A DNA stretch of 64,000 nt, from positions 1 through 64,000 of the forward strand of contig NZ_JBHSMC010000003.1 of assembly GCF_042655485.1 (NCBI RefSeq), in the 5' to 3' direction. The notes below the pieces were generated by a model. The model saw only the letters and a program-made list of their open reading frames with translations, was not told the DNA's origin and searched no databases. How positions within the stretch are numbered: the stretch's first letter is position 1; every line of letters starts with the position of its first letter. Shown here piece by piece: positions 34,511-43,388 of this stretch. This stretch comes from Lederbergia graminis (GTDB lineage: Bacteria > Bacillota > Bacilli > Bacillales > Bacillaceae_C). Both the position numbers and the translations under genes were made by a program.

Positions 34511-35185
34511 ATGAAAGGTCGAACACATTTGACAATCGGGCTAGGAATAGGAGCGGTGGCATGCATTAACCAGCCACTTGAAGCGTTGCCTGTCATATTA
34601 GTGGCATCAGGTGTGGCATCCCTTGCTCCGGATTTAGACGGAAGAAATATATTAAATAATCGAGTAACGAAAACAGCTAAAATGATTAAAAAGGGCGGAG
34701 TATTTGTCGGTGGGATTTTAATGATCCTCTCACTCCTAACCTTTTTCATAGATTTTAACTTCTTGTCATTTCTAGATGAAAAATGGTTTAATCAGCAAAA
34801 CAAACTGCTGCTTTTTGGGTGGGGAGTCGTTATTATAGGTCTTTCCCTCAAGAGCCAAGAAACGTTGAAAAATATATTAATGACGATCTTAAGCTTATTC
34901 CTACTCTACTATGCAGTTTCGAATGAATCATGGTGGATGGTTATGTTTGCCTTATACATAGGAGTAGCGGGATGGTTTGCCCATAGAGGACCTACGCATA
35001 CTATTTGGGCGACGATGTATTGGGGGTATATGTCTTATCTGTTGGAAGTTCAAACAACTGTTGATGGCTTGGCTCTTATATCCATGTTTGCTTATCTATC
35101 TCATATAATAGGAGATATGTTCACGCCAAAAGGGATTAAATTACTCTCTCCACTTTCCAATAAAGTTTTTCGAGTTAGTAGGTAA
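34511..35185 (+). CDS. Metal-dependent hydrolase-like membrane protein, YdjM/DUF457 family
   Basis: A 224-residue integral membrane protein with several transmembrane spans and the family motifs: MKGRTHLTIG with a histidine, SLAPDLDG with two aspartates, and AHRGPTHTIWA. These residues form a presumed metal site. Family members resemble membrane-bound phosphatase/hydrolases; for E. coli YdjM, LexA control was reported, which does not transfer here. A GGAGAGGTGG site precedes the start. Substrate unknown. Confidence 0.82.
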   Translation: MKGRTHLTIGLGIGAVACINQPLEALPVILVASGVASLAPDLDGRNILNNRVTKTAKMIKKGGVFVGGILMILSLLTFFIDFNFLSFLDEKWFNQQNKLLLFGWGVVIIGLSLKSQETLKNILMTILSLFLLYYAVSNESWWMVMFALYIGVAGWFAHRGPTHTIWATMYWGYMSYLLEVQTTVDGLALISMFAYLSHIIGDMFTPKGIKLLSPLSNKVFRVSR

Positions 35186-35251
35186 TCGGTGTTTACTTAC
35201 CATTCGTATTGGTTATAGAATACAAAGCCATAAACTGAGGTGGGTAAACAT

Positions 35252-35443
35252 ATGAGTAGCAAAGATAATAAATTACCGAAAGACGAAGAGTCTATGGAAC
35301 CTGGTAAATTAGAAGAAGGTCAAGAGTTTGTAGATGACATTCCTTTAGAAGATTTGAAATTAGAGATGGAAGATGAAAAGAAAAAACATAAGACAAAGGA
35401 TGATTCGCAAAGCGAGCGAAAGTTTAAGAAGAAGCGAGGATAA
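35252..35443 (+). CDS. Small highly charged protein, unknown
   Basis: A 63-residue soluble protein with an acidic middle (DIPLEDLKLEMEDEKK) and a basic C terminus (SERKFKKKRG). There is no hydrophobic segment. GAGGTGG sits 8 bases before ATG 35252; an in-frame GTG four codons upstream overlaps that site. I recognise no family. A terminator hairpin follows at 35478. Confidence 0.6.
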   Translation: MSSKDNKLPKDEESMEPGKLEEGQEFVDDIPLEDLKLEMEDEKKKHKTKDDSQSERKFKKKRG

Positions 35444-35477
35444 TTAGTAGAGTTCCTAAGTAATGAATGCATTTTAA

Positions 35478-35534
35478 TATAGTACCTATAGATAGGATTC
35501 TTGGAAAAGAATGTTTCATCTATAGGTACTATTT
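35478..35534 (+). terminator. Terminator after the small charged protein
   Basis: TATAGTACCTATAGAT and ATCTATAGGTACTATT form a long near-perfect stem with a T-rich end. Confidence 0.8.
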
Positions 35535-35592
35535 GTGTGTTATATTAAAAAATAATAATGATATGTTTTTTAAAAGGGAAGTGTAAAGTAAA

Positions 35593-36342
35593 ATGAATTT
35601 TTCTAATAAAACAGTAATCATAACAGGGGCTGGAAGTGGAATTGGAAGAGGAATTGCTTTTCATTATGCGGAAAAAGGGGCCAATGTTGTTATAGCAGAT
35701 ATAGACGAAAAGGCAGGTGCTAAAACAGTTTCTGCGATAAAAGAACAGGGAAAAGAAGCACTTTTCGTACAAACAGATGTAAGGCTGGAAATAGATATTG
35801 TTAGATTAATGGAAGTAGCTAATCAAACATACGGTCAAATAGATATTTTAATAAACAATGCAGGAAAGGGGTTATTCAAGTCACCTTATGATATCTCGAT
35901 AGAAGAATGGGACGATATGATAAACACAAATTTAAGAAGTGTTTTCTTATGTTCACGTGAAGCAGCAAAATATATGCGTCATAACAAGGAAGGTGGTTCT
36001 ATTGTGAATATTGCCTCTACAAGGGCCATCATGTCGGAGCCAAATTCAGAATCTTATGCTGCCACAAAAGGGGGAATTGTGGCAATTACACATGCCCTTG
36101 CAGCATCATTAAGTGCAGATAGGATTACCGTTAATGCGATTTCTCCAGGTTGGATTGAAACGGGAGATTATGCAAAATTAAGCCAAATTGATCATGAACA
36201 GCATCTATCAAAGCGAGTAGGAAAACCAGATGATATTGCACGAGCCTGTCTTTATTTAACAGCCAATGAAAATGATTTCGTTACAGGCATTAACCTTGTT
36301 GCAGACGGTGGAATGACGAGGAAAATGATATATGAGGAATAG
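35593..36342 (+). CDS. Short-chain dehydrogenase/reductase
   Basis: A 249-residue classical SDR with NAD(P)-binding TGAGSGIGRGIAF, the structural NNAG, and catalytic S ... YAATK (Y and K in the active site). The cofactor acidic residue after the second strand (IADIDEKAG) suggests NAD preference. The C-terminal PGWIETGDYAKL is typical. It resembles glucose/sorbitol-type dehydrogenases, but the substrate cannot be assigned. It stands alone between terminators. Confidence 0.9.
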   Translation: MNFSNKTVIITGAGSGIGRGIAFHYAEKGANVVIADIDEKAGAKTVSAIKEQGKEALFVQTDVRLEIDIVRLMEVANQTYGQIDILINNAGKGLFKSPYDISIEEWDDMINTNLRSVFLCSREAAKYMRHNKEGGSIVNIASTRAIMSEPNSESYAATKGGIVAITHALAASLSADRITVNAISPGWIETGDYAKLSQIDHEQHLSKRVGKPDDIARACLYLTANENDFVTGINLVADGGMTRKMIYEE

Positions 36343-36400
36343 ACTAAAATCTATTTCATGAAGTACTACAGCCTGTTAGATACAAAAAAACAGAGAAATA

Positions 36401-36450
36401 AATATCCGAACTATTACTTGTATAAATGCAAGTTAGTTCGGATATTTTTT
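36401..36450 (+). terminator. Terminator after the SDR gene (CCGAACTA hairpin family)
   Basis: AATATCCGAACTATTACTTG pairs with CAAGTTAGTTCGGATATT and is followed by a T run. The inner CCGAACTA / TAGTTCGG is shared with hairpins at 25060, 45239 and 54416. Confidence 0.9.
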
Positions 36451-36548
36451 TTGTTTTTTTTGCAAGAATCTCTTACTGTGATATATCATCCATTTGAATT
36501 CATTGCTGCTTCTTTCCTCTCCACTCGTCTAGAACGGAATGATACATT

Positions 36549-37349
36549 CTATTTCTTAAATTGAATATTCAACAATTCCGGAACGGTGACAAACTTGTAT
36601 CCTTGTTGTTGCAGTGCTGGAATAATTTGTTGGAGTGCTTTGATTGTATTAGTTCGATCTCCATCCGATTCTGCGCCGTCGTGCATGAGAATGATTGCAC
36701 CAGGGTGAATTTTCTCTACTACATTTGAGGTTATAACTTCCGGCGGATCTTCTTGCCAATCCAACGAATCAACCGACCAGGCGATTACGTAATAGTTCAT
36801 TTCGCCAAGCTTTTCTACAAGTTCATTGTATAAGAAACCATATGGTGGTCTAAATAACTTTGTCCGATAACCAATAATCCCGTTTAATGCATCTTCTGTT
36901 TTAGATACCTCTTCTTCCAGTATTTCAGGGGTGGCATCTTTGACAAGGTTAATATGGGAATATGTATGGTTTCCAATTACATGTCCTTCGTTATGAATTC
37001 GCTTCACTATTTCAGGATTTGCGACAGCTCTGGAACCAAACAAAAAGAAAGTTGCTGGAACATTGTATTGCTTTAATACATCCAATACACCATTTGTAAA
37101 GCGAGGGTCAGGACCATCATCAAAAGTTATAGCAATCCGTTTTTGGTCAGTAGGACCTTGTAAGAAAAATATATCTGGATATCTTTTTTGTAAAATTCTT
37201 AGGTCGACAGGCTGTTGACGATTCCGTTCAAGCTTTTCCGGGCCCCCTTTAAGGTCGGGAATATTCGCATGAACAGGTATGCCATCTAAAATATGAAAAC
37301 AAAATATACATACAGCAACTAATAACCATTTTAGTATTCGATCGTTCAT
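36549..37349 (-). CDS. Polysaccharide deacetylase (NodB-like)
   Basis: A 266-residue exported carbohydrate esterase family 4 enzyme with a signal/anchor helix (residues 5-28). The NodB motifs are complete: TFDDGPDPRF (catalytic and metal-binding Asp), HVIGNHTYSH (H-x-x-x-H), RPPYG, and the late VDSLDW and LMHDG. A role in deacetylating peptidoglycan or another cell-wall sugar is likely, since Bacilli have several PdaA-type paralogues. The start is 8 bases after AAGGAG. Confidence 0.9.
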   Translation of the reverse strand: MNDRILKWLLVAVCIFCFHILDGIPVHANIPDLKGGPEKLERNRQQPVDLRILQKRYPDIFFLQGPTDQKRIAITFDDGPDPRFTNGVLDVLKQYNVPATFFLFGSRAVANPEIVKRIHNEGHVIGNHTYSHINLVKDATPEILEEEVSKTEDALNGIIGYRTKLFRPPYGFLYNELVEKLGEMNYYVIAWSVDSLDWQEDPPEVITSNVVEKIHPGAIILMHDGAESDGDRTNTIKALQQIIPALQQQGYKFVTVPELLNIQFKK

Positions 37350-37478
37350 TCATTCATCTCCTTTTTGAAATAATTACTTACTTCCCCATTTTTCATGTGC
37401 ACTTTGTTTCCCAATATGGAAGTCCTGTCTCTATGTAAACCGACCCCATTTGCCATTGCTTTAGGGGTCAATCTTCAT

Positions 37479-37616
37479 TTACTTCCGTTTTGGATTCTGG
37501 ATGGACACAGAATTTGGCCGCTTTGGATATGACGCTTTGCCTTGATCAGGTCCAGTCAAATTATTACGTTGGTCTAAAACCTTCCCAGTATACTCAATAG
37601 GATTTTGATTCTTAAT
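37479..37616 (-). CDS. Possible 45-residue protein with ATT start
   Basis: Reading the minus strand from 37616 gives ATT-AAG-AAT and a frame with IKNQNPIEYTGKVLDQRNNL and TGPDQGKASYPKRPNSV, stopping at 37479. A strong AGGAGG lies 8 bases before the ATT. No ATG, GTG or TTG sits at a good distance; an in-frame GTG at 37625 overlaps the AGGAGG. Composition is protein-like and not a shadow of any other gene. I know of no family; a small spore-related protein would be a guess. Confidence 0.45.
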   Translation of the reverse strand: MKNQNPIEYTGKVLDQRNNLTGPDQGKASYPKRPNSVSIQNPKRK

Positions 37617-37735
37617 GATTACCACCTCCTATATTAGGATGGGTAAAAATGAATCTCCTATAACGGGAAATTTTCCCATAGGAATTTCTGATAATATATT
37701 TTGATGATAATATACAACTTTTTGGTTGCTTATTA

Positions 37736-37765
37736 TTGACATGCAACCCATAGGTTGCGTATAAT
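37736..37765 (+). promoter_or_regulatory. Promoter with operator palindrome for the MarR/ArsR-size regulator
   Basis: TTGACA (37736-37741) and TATAAT (37760-37765) are spaced 18 bases. The perfect palindrome GCAACC-CATA-GGTTGC (37743-37758) fills the spacer, the usual place for an autoregulatory operator. The expected transcript start falls within a few bases of the ATG at 37775. Confidence 0.75.
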
Positions 37766-37774
37766 CAATTTATA

Positions 37775-38050
37775 ATGTGGGATAAAGACTTAATATTCAA
37801 AGCGCTCGCTGACTCGACTCGGCGGCTTATATTAGACGAACTATCTGAACGGAATGAGATGACGTTGTATGAACTTACATCACGTCTAATTATGAAACAC
37901 AACCTTAGCATTTCTCGTCAAGGGATAGCTAAACATATTACAGTATTGGAGGAGGCAGGTCTTTTAACATCAATTCGAAAAGGGAAATTTCGAGTATTAA
38001 TATTCAACAACGAACCACTTAGAAACTTGTTGGAAGGATGGATTGAGTAG
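37775..38050 (+). CDS. ArsR-family winged-helix regulator
   Basis: A 91-residue winged-helix protein. It starts MWDKDLIFKALADSTRRLIL, the ArsR N-terminal hallmark, with the recognition helix around ISRQGIAKHITVLEEAGLL (residues about 47-65) and the RKGKFRVLIFNNE wing. No cysteine metal site is visible, so it may sense a small molecule or protein. The TATAAT lies only 9 bases before the ATG with no ribosome-binding site, so the mRNA is likely leaderless. It may control the glyoxalase-like gene downstream. Confidence 0.85.
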   Translation: MWDKDLIFKALADSTRRLILDELSERNEMTLYELTSRLIMKHNLSISRQGIAKHITVLEEAGLLTSIRKGKFRVLIFNNEPLRNLLEGWIE

Positions 38051-38212
38051 TAGACAATAATATATATCCTGAAGACATAAAGGGGAAACTACAGTGTAAG
38101 AAGTTACTTCGAGTGTTTCAGACCGTTCAAAAAATGAAGGTATGGTGGAAACTTCCTAGCTTCCTGTATAGTTCACCATACACTACAGTCATTATAGGAG
38201 GATAAAAATAAT

Positions 38213-38596
38213 ATGAATATTATTGTTACTAGTATATTTGTAGATGATCAAGATAAGGCACTAAATTTTTATACAGAAACGCTTGGTTTTGTAAAAAAAC
38301 ATGATGTTCCAGCTGGTGAATTTAGATGGATAACGCTTGTTTCTCCAGACAATCAAGAGGGGACTGAGCTTCTACTAGAACCAAATGACAATCCAGCTGC
38401 AAGCGATTATCAAAGTAAATTAATGGAGCAAGGTATTCCAGCAACGATGTTTGGTGTTGAAGATGTTCAAAAAGAGTACGATAGATTATTAAAACATGAT
38501 GTGAAGTTTACAATGGAGCCGACAAAGATGGGCAATAACACAATTGCTGTCTTCGATGATACATGTGGAAATCTTATTCAAATTATCGATTATTAA
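38213..38596 (+). CDS. VOC-superfamily protein (glyoxalase/bleomycin-resistance fold)
   Basis: A 127-residue single VOC-fold protein. The two beta-alpha-beta-beta-beta modules are visible: TSIFVDDQDKALNFYTETLG and the later GVEDVQKEYDRLLKHDVKF. The terminal NTIAVFDDTCGNLIQIID carries an acidic residue in the metal-ligand region. It lies 160 bases after the ArsR-type gene, whose product may regulate it. The substrate is unknown; many homologues are lyases, dioxygenases or resistance proteins. Confidence 0.8.
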   Translation: MNIIVTSIFVDDQDKALNFYTETLGFVKKHDVPAGEFRWITLVSPDNQEGTELLLEPNDNPAASDYQSKLMEQGIPATMFGVEDVQKEYDRLLKHDVKFTMEPTKMGNNTIAVFDDTCGNLIQIIDY

Positions 38597-38644
38597 TAAA
38601 CTTATGTTAGTGAATGGGACAAATTAATTTAGATAAAATAAAAA

Positions 38645-38836
38645 AAAGAACTATCATTTGAATCTAACTCATGATAGTTCTTTTTTATTTTATCTTTAGG
38701 AGTACAGTTCTCACAGGGAGGATTTTTCCTCTATATGAATTTAAGTATCAGCTAAGCGTATTTCCGCAGCGTTATAGATACTCTAACTTTTTTCAGATTT
38801 ACACCCAGTTCGAATGTTTTCATCCCAGCCTCTGAT
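38645..38836. repeat. Intergenic repeat element, family B copy 2
   Basis: A hairpin AAGAACTATCATT / GATAGTTCTT (38647-38688) is followed by the core AGCGTATTTCCGCAGCGTTA and an end CATCCCAGCCTCTG that matches the reverse complement of the copy 1 end GAGGCTGGGACA. The hairpin probably terminates the VOC gene. Confidence 0.6.
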
Positions 38837-38977
38837 TATTTTTATAGTCCAAAATTAATGAGAATATATTCATCCTGCAAAAATAAGATGGAATAAGGTA
38901 AGGGGTTTGAAATTTTAAGAAGAAATGCGGTAGCAAATGAACATAATCTATATTAATAAGGTTGGGAGGCTGACAGA

Positions 38978-39331
38978 ATGAAATGGAGAGTACTTGCAAT
39001 TACATTGGTCATACTACTCATTGGCGCAGGAGTAGGAGCGGCACTAGTCTATCACATTGAGGATGCAGCTGCAGCATTGAAAGAAACCTATAAACAAGAA
39101 ATTGAGGTTTATCAATCTGAAAAAGATATGAAAATTAAAAACGATGTTTCTTCTATTACTCAAGAGGAAATTGAAAGAATGGAAAAAGAAACAAGAGAAT
39201 ATTTACAAGAGAGAATCGGTAGTGATTATCAGAATGCACTCAATGAAAAAACAGAGGAAATAAAAAAGACTACCGATCAAAAGATAGAAGAAATCAAAAA
39301 ATATATTGATGAGTTATTAAGCGCTGAGTAA
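38978..39331 (+). CDS. Membrane-anchored coiled-coil protein, unknown
   Basis: A 117-residue protein with one N-terminal transmembrane helix (residues about 5-27, VLAITLVILLIGAGVGAALV). From about residue 30 to the end it is charged and helical, with heptad-like spacing and repeated EEIKK / EEIKKY. A GTTGGGAGG site precedes the start. Its function is unknown; it may be an envelope or stress-related tether. A short terminator stem overlaps its stop. Confidence 0.6.
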   Translation: MKWRVLAITLVILLIGAGVGAALVYHIEDAAAALKETYKQEIEVYQSEKDMKIKNDVSSITQEEIERMEKETREYLQERIGSDYQNALNEKTEEIKKTTDQKIEEIKKYIDELLSAE

Positions 39332-39442
39332 GGCGCTTTTAATTATGTATTTAAGACAAAGAAAATCTTTTTAATTGAGAATTATTATCATTTATTGTAT
39401 AGTGAATATAAGGATATTAAAATGGAGTGAGGGGAAACTTTT

Positions 39443-40141
39443 ATGCAAATATATTGGACGAAAATAAATAAGATTATTGAGGAAACGCCTGAAATTAAAA
39501 CATACATGCTTGACTGTCCTGAAGGCTTTACTTGGGAAGAAGGATCTCATACCCACATGGGACTGGAAGGTTTCAATGCGGGTGATAAACCAAACCGCGG
39601 TCTTGTACGCCATATGTCTATCTGTACGTTACCGCACGAAAATGCAATCGGTATCACTACACGAATTAGAGAGCAGTGCTCTGAGTATAAAGCAACATTA
39701 AGAAATCTGGAAGTGGGAAGTAAAGTAGCAATTTTTAAAACTCACTCAAATGTACCGCTTAAAAGAGAAGATAAAAATATTTACCTGCTATCTTCTGGGG
39801 TTGGCTTGGCAACGTTCAGACCGTTAGTACTTGAGTTTTTCGACCGACCAGACAACGTTAATCAAATTCATTCCTTGAACATTGATTCATCTAAAGATTT
39901 CTTATTCCCTGAAATTTTCACATCTGCACCTGACAAGAAATTCACAGCACAGTTCGTCGATAGCCGTCAAAACTATTATGAAGAAGTGAAAAAACTTGCT
40001 GCAGACAAAGATGGAATCTTCTATGTTGTCGGCAGTGACGAATTCCTTGAGCAAAACATTGAAGTACTGCGTGAACAAGGTATCAGGCCAGAGCAAATTA
40101 TGCTTGATAAAAGAGAACAACAACGGTCGAGTTTTTTATAA
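39443..40141 (+). CDS. Ferredoxin-NADP reductase-like flavin oxidoreductase
   Basis: A 232-residue FAD/NAD-binding protein. RHMSICTLP near residue 52 matches the R-x-Y-S flavin motif with M in place of Y. IYLLSSGVGLATFRPLVLEF is the GxGxxP-like nucleotide-binding region, and GIFYVVGSDEFLEQN is the terminal Rossmann strand. No iron-sulfur or globin domain is attached, so the partner is unknown. GAGTGAGGGG precedes the start. It could reduce a quinone, flavodoxin or iron chelate. Confidence 0.75.
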   Translation: MQIYWTKINKIIEETPEIKTYMLDCPEGFTWEEGSHTHMGLEGFNAGDKPNRGLVRHMSICTLPHENAIGITTRIREQCSEYKATLRNLEVGSKVAIFKTHSNVPLKREDKNIYLLSSGVGLATFRPLVLEFFDRPDNVNQIHSLNIDSSKDFLFPEIFTSAPDKKFTAQFVDSRQNYYEEVKKLAADKDGIFYVVGSDEFLEQNIEVLREQGIRPEQIMLDKREQQRSSFL

Positions 40142-40152
40142 TGTAGAATATA

Positions 40153-40192
40153 TGTGAATCTCTCACTGATGAAAGCGCTGAGAGATTTTTTT
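40153..40192 (+). terminator. Terminator after the flavin oxidoreductase gene
   Basis: The GAATCTCTCA / TGAGAGATTT stem is followed by a T run. The remaining gap to 40448 holds nothing recognisable. Confidence 0.8.
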
Positions 40193-40447
40193 AATATAAT
40201 ATCTCGAAATCAAGATGTTTTAGTTGACTATCATGAACGTGAAGAGTAATATTAGTTTATAAAGTATATTAGGTTACAAAATAATACTTTATATATTAAT
40301 GATAGTTATTGTAGTAGATTTATTGGAATTTCTTTATGAAAATCGGTTGATTTAATCATAAAATAATTCCGCTTACAAATAATAGTGTGAGGTAAAGTAG
40401 TAGTTAATCTTTCCTTACAGAACTCACAAAAATGGAGGAATGACAGC

Positions 40448-41191
40448 ATGGGAAAACTAGATGGTAAAGTAGCGATTATAACAGGAGCGGCACAAGGTAT
40501 GGGGGCGATGCATGCTCGTAAATTCATAGAAGAAGGTGCGAAAGTAGCAATTACAGACCTGAACTTAGAAGGTGCACAAACACTAGCGAATGAGCTTGGG
40601 GAAAATGCAATTGCACTAAAATTAGATGTAGCTAATGAAGAAAATTGGATTGAAGTTGTTACAAAAACAGAAGAAGCATTTGGCCCGATTAATGTATTAG
40701 TAAACAACGCGGGAATTGGTATTTTTAAACCATTAGAAGAACTTACTGTAAAAGACTTCGAATTAACATTTAAGGTAGACGAGCTTGGTGTATTCTTAGG
40801 AATGCAAAAAGTACTTCCTTCTATGAAAAAAGCTGGAGTAGGTTCTATTGTTAACATTTCATCTGTAGATGGTTTGGTTAGTGCGCCAACGGCTATTGCT
40901 TATAGTGCTTCGAAACATGCTGTAACTGGTATGACAAAAGGTGCAGCTACTGAGTTAGGGCAATATAACATCCGTGTAAATTCTGTTCACCCAGGAATTA
41001 TCAAAACACCTATGGCAGATCAACCAGATGTGGAAGAGTACCTGAAGCAACTTGAACAAGATATTCCACTTAGAAGAAGAGCAGAAGTTGAAGAAGTTTC
41101 TAATTTAGTTATTTACCTTGCTTCCGATGATTCAAGTTATTCAACTGGAGCACAATTTGTAGTAGATGGCGGCATGATTTCTGACTTATAA
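40448..41191 (+). CDS. Short-chain dehydrogenase/reductase
   Basis: A 247-residue classical SDR with TGAAQGMGAMHARKF (cofactor), NNAGIG, and catalytic YSASK. VAITDLN after the second strand has the acidic residue that favours NAD. PGIIKTPMAD and the terminal GAQFVVDGGM are typical of the 3-hydroxysteroid/glucose 1-dehydrogenase-like group, though the substrate is unknown. It stands alone and is followed by a perfect terminator. Confidence 0.9.
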   Translation: MGKLDGKVAIITGAAQGMGAMHARKFIEEGAKVAITDLNLEGAQTLANELGENAIALKLDVANEENWIEVVTKTEEAFGPINVLVNNAGIGIFKPLEELTVKDFELTFKVDELGVFLGMQKVLPSMKKAGVGSIVNISSVDGLVSAPTAIAYSASKHAVTGMTKGAATELGQYNIRVNSVHPGIIKTPMADQPDVEEYLKQLEQDIPLRRRAEVEEVSNLVIYLASDDSSYSTGAQFVVDGGMISDL

Positions 41192-41246
41192 TATGTAAAA
41201 ATATTTTGAATGTAGATATCCTCTACAGTCAGTGATGATAAAAATT

Positions 41247-41287
41247 AAAGCCCAATTCCATTTTTATAGGGAATTGGGCTTTATATA
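41247..41287 (+). terminator. Terminator of the second SDR gene
   Basis: AAAGCCCAATTCC / GGAATTGGGCTTT is a 13-pair stem with a short T-rich tail; it can work for both convergent genes. Confidence 0.9.
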
Positions 41288-41308
41288 TGTCCACATAACA
41301 ACAAACCT

Positions 41309-42184
41309 TTAGGCTAGTTGTTCCGTTCTCTTCATACGCATCAACGTTCCATTAGGCTCTGTTAGATTATCTGCTAAAATCTGGTTCATTCTACAAAAGT
41401 GATCAAAGAAGCTCTGTGCATGCTTTCTTTCTTGTTCGTCACTTTTTAATGAAACAATATCACGTAAGATTTGAGCCATCCATTCATTATCAAAATAACG
41501 GTATTTACCTGTATTCCATGTCATCTTCTCAGGGGATGTTTCATTGACATAGTAGTTCCAAAACTGTAAGCTTTCCGATTCCTGTTCTGTAAGCTCTAGT
41601 CGGTATACTGAATGAGAAGGGATGTATCCATCTTCACAGAACTTTCCGATGAAATTTTCATTTACCATATATGCACCTATAATACGTCTTTCTTTTTCAG
41701 GTAAACTAGAATCTCTAGCTGTTAGGAGGCAAACACTATTAGGATACAAACGAGTTGGCTTTTGTGGTTTACCTTTGTGAGCACCGCTTTTTATTTCACC
41801 TGTAAAGACCTGCCATTCTGTAAAAACTGCACTCTGTTCTTCGTCGTCGCACCAGAACACCATTTGTGATTTAGGATGAAGTTTGTGGTTTTTCATCAAT
41901 TTTTCATGTTCCATACGAAGTTGTTGTTCTTGGCGTTGACGTATTTTCTCTTCTTCCTTTTTCTGCTCTATCTTCTCAAGTTCTAATTCCTTTTCTTCAA
42001 TAATCTTCTTAAGGGAATGAGCAGCTTTTTCATCGTGCATTTTCAAGAACTTACCAAAGGCATCAGGAAAAACGAATTTTTTTCTCTCTGTTTCGAAATG
42101 TATTTCGATGACAGAGTCATTTTGCTTCACAATACTACCTTTTCCGAAACGCTTGTGAGTAACTTCCTTATTAATTAAATTCAA
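41309..42184 (-). CDS. Unknown protein with N-terminal beta domain and coiled coil
   Basis: A 291-residue soluble protein. Residues 1-50 resemble a small SH3/KOW-like beta domain: THKRFGKGSIVKQNDSVIEI. Residues about 60-110 are an E/K/Q-rich coiled coil. The remainder, with VFWCDDEEQSAVFTEWQVF and TRLYPNSVCLLTARD, is globular. Similar proteins occur in Bacilli and Clostridia without a proven role. It is convergent with the SDR gene. Confidence 0.6.
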   Translation of the reverse strand: MNLINKEVTHKRFGKGSIVKQNDSVIEIHFETERKKFVFPDAFGKFLKMHDEKAAHSLKKIIEEKELELEKIEQKKEEEKIRQRQEQQLRMEHEKLMKNHKLHPKSQMVFWCDDEEQSAVFTEWQVFTGEIKSGAHKGKPQKPTRLYPNSVCLLTARDSSLPEKERRIIGAYMVNENFIGKFCEDGYIPSHSVYRLELTEQESESLQFWNYYVNETSPEKMTWNTGKYRYFDNEWMAQILRDIVSLKSDEQERKHAQSFFDHFCRMNQILADNLTEPNGTLMRMKRTEQLA

Positions 42185-42480
42185 TGTTTTTTGCCTCCCT
42201 GTAATTCAATACTTGGTTCAACGATTTGATTCACTTGTTAGGCACATCGACAAATCTAATTGTCGAGGGTGTCTCTTACGTGTTTCGTTTCCTTAACAGG
42301 TGACGTTCAAAAATAGATGACTGCTTCCGATACATTCACTATTTTTCCTCTATTAAGATAAGTACAAAAAAAAACGCACCCAAATTCTAGCTGCAAATAC
42401 TACATTAGAATTTGAAATACGATTTTCCATAAGTGTAAAATAATTGTAACATATTTCTAGAGAAAATACAAATTTTATGA
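42185..42480. other. Intergenic region upstream of glpP, little recognisable
   Basis: It contains a perfect inverted repeat CGACAA-ATCTAA-TTGTCG (42248-42265), which could be an operator for the minus-strand gene. Otherwise it is AT-rich with no open frame of note. Confidence 0.4.
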
Positions 42481-42510
42481 TTGACAGTATATTTAGGTTT
42501 GTTTTATAAT
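42481..42510 (+). promoter_or_regulatory. glpP promoter
   Basis: TTGACA (42481-42486) and TATAAT (42505-42510), 18-base spacing: a near-consensus sigma-A promoter about 90 bases before the glpP start. Confidence 0.75.
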
Positions 42511-42598
42511 GATATATTTGATTTGATATAGTTATATAATATGTGTGTGTATTCGTATGAAAGTGTCTGTTTTAATAGAGTGGAAGGGGGCATAATGG

Positions 42599-43192
42599 AT
42601 GGTGTTGTTACACAAAATTGGTCAGAAACCAGTCATTGCTGCTGTGCGTAACCCTAATGATACAGAAAAAGCCCTAGAAAGCGGGGTAGATAATCTGTTT
42701 TTTATGGGCGGCTCCGTAAAAGAAATGATTCATGCAGTGAAGATAACTTCTGATGCCGGTAAGAATGCATTCATACATTTAGATTTAATACGTGGTTTAT
42801 CGAGTATTGATAAAGAGGTACTGCCATTTATCGTAGAATATATGGGAGCAGATGGTATTATTACCCCAAAAAGCCACTTAATAAAAGATGCTCAAAAGAT
42901 TGGATTATACGCCATTTTGCATTTTTTTATCTTGGATTCACTTGCCCTTGAAAACGCCTTGAAGTTAGCGACAAAAATCAAACCAGATGGTATTGAATTA
43001 ATGCCAGGTGTTGTTGAAAAGGTAGTATCACGGTTTACAGAGGAATTACCAGATATTCCAGTCATTGCTAGCGGTTTGATTGAAACAGTAGAAGAGGTTT
43101 CAACGATATTACATGCTGGTGCCACTTCCCTTTCTATTAGCAATCCAAGTTTGTGGCCCTTGAGTTTCAAAGACATACATCCTTCTAATTGA
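42599..43192 (+). CDS. glpP: Glycerol-3-phosphate-responsive antiterminator GlpP
   Basis: A 197-residue TIM-barrel-type protein of the GlpP family. In B. subtilis GlpP binds glycerol-3-phosphate and lets RNA polymerase read through terminators ahead of glpD and glpFK. Recognisable segments are NLFFMGGSVKEM, FIHLDLIRGLSSIDKE, DGIELMPGVVEKVV and PVIASGLIETVEEV. ATG 42599 follows GGAAGGGGG. Here the downstream genes are a HAD phosphatase and a metallophosphoesterase, not glpF/glpK. The long terminator between them may be its target. Confidence 0.92.
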   Translation: MVLLHKIGQKPVIAAVRNPNDTEKALESGVDNLFFMGGSVKEMIHAVKITSDAGKNAFIHLDLIRGLSSIDKEVLPFIVEYMGADGIITPKSHLIKDAQKIGLYAILHFFILDSLALENALKLATKIKPDGIELMPGVVEKVVSRFTEELPDIPVIASGLIETVEEVSTILHAGATSLSISNPSLWPLSFKDIHPSN

Positions 43193-43273
43193 ATTTATTA
43201 TTCTTTTATAATAAAATAGAGTTGGAAAATCAAATAGTTCTTGATACATAACTTATTTGTGATAAGCAGCGGA

Positions 43274-43344
43274 TGAGAGAAAGCTTGAACAATAAGGGGT
43301 TACTTTTTTGTACCCTTTTATTGATCAGCTTTCTCTTTTTTTTG
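43274..43344 (+). terminator. Long leader terminator, candidate GlpP antitermination target
   Basis: GAGAAAGCTTGA ... CAATAAGGGGT pairs with ACCCTTTTATTG ... AGCTTTCTC over about 25 positions, with a T8 tail. It lies between glpP and the HAD gene, the layout of GlpP-controlled leaders. That GlpP acts here is an inference from position. Confidence 0.8.
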
Positions 43345-43388
43345 TTTGTTAAAGGATGTATCAAGGGAAAGAAAGGGGATGGTAGTTC

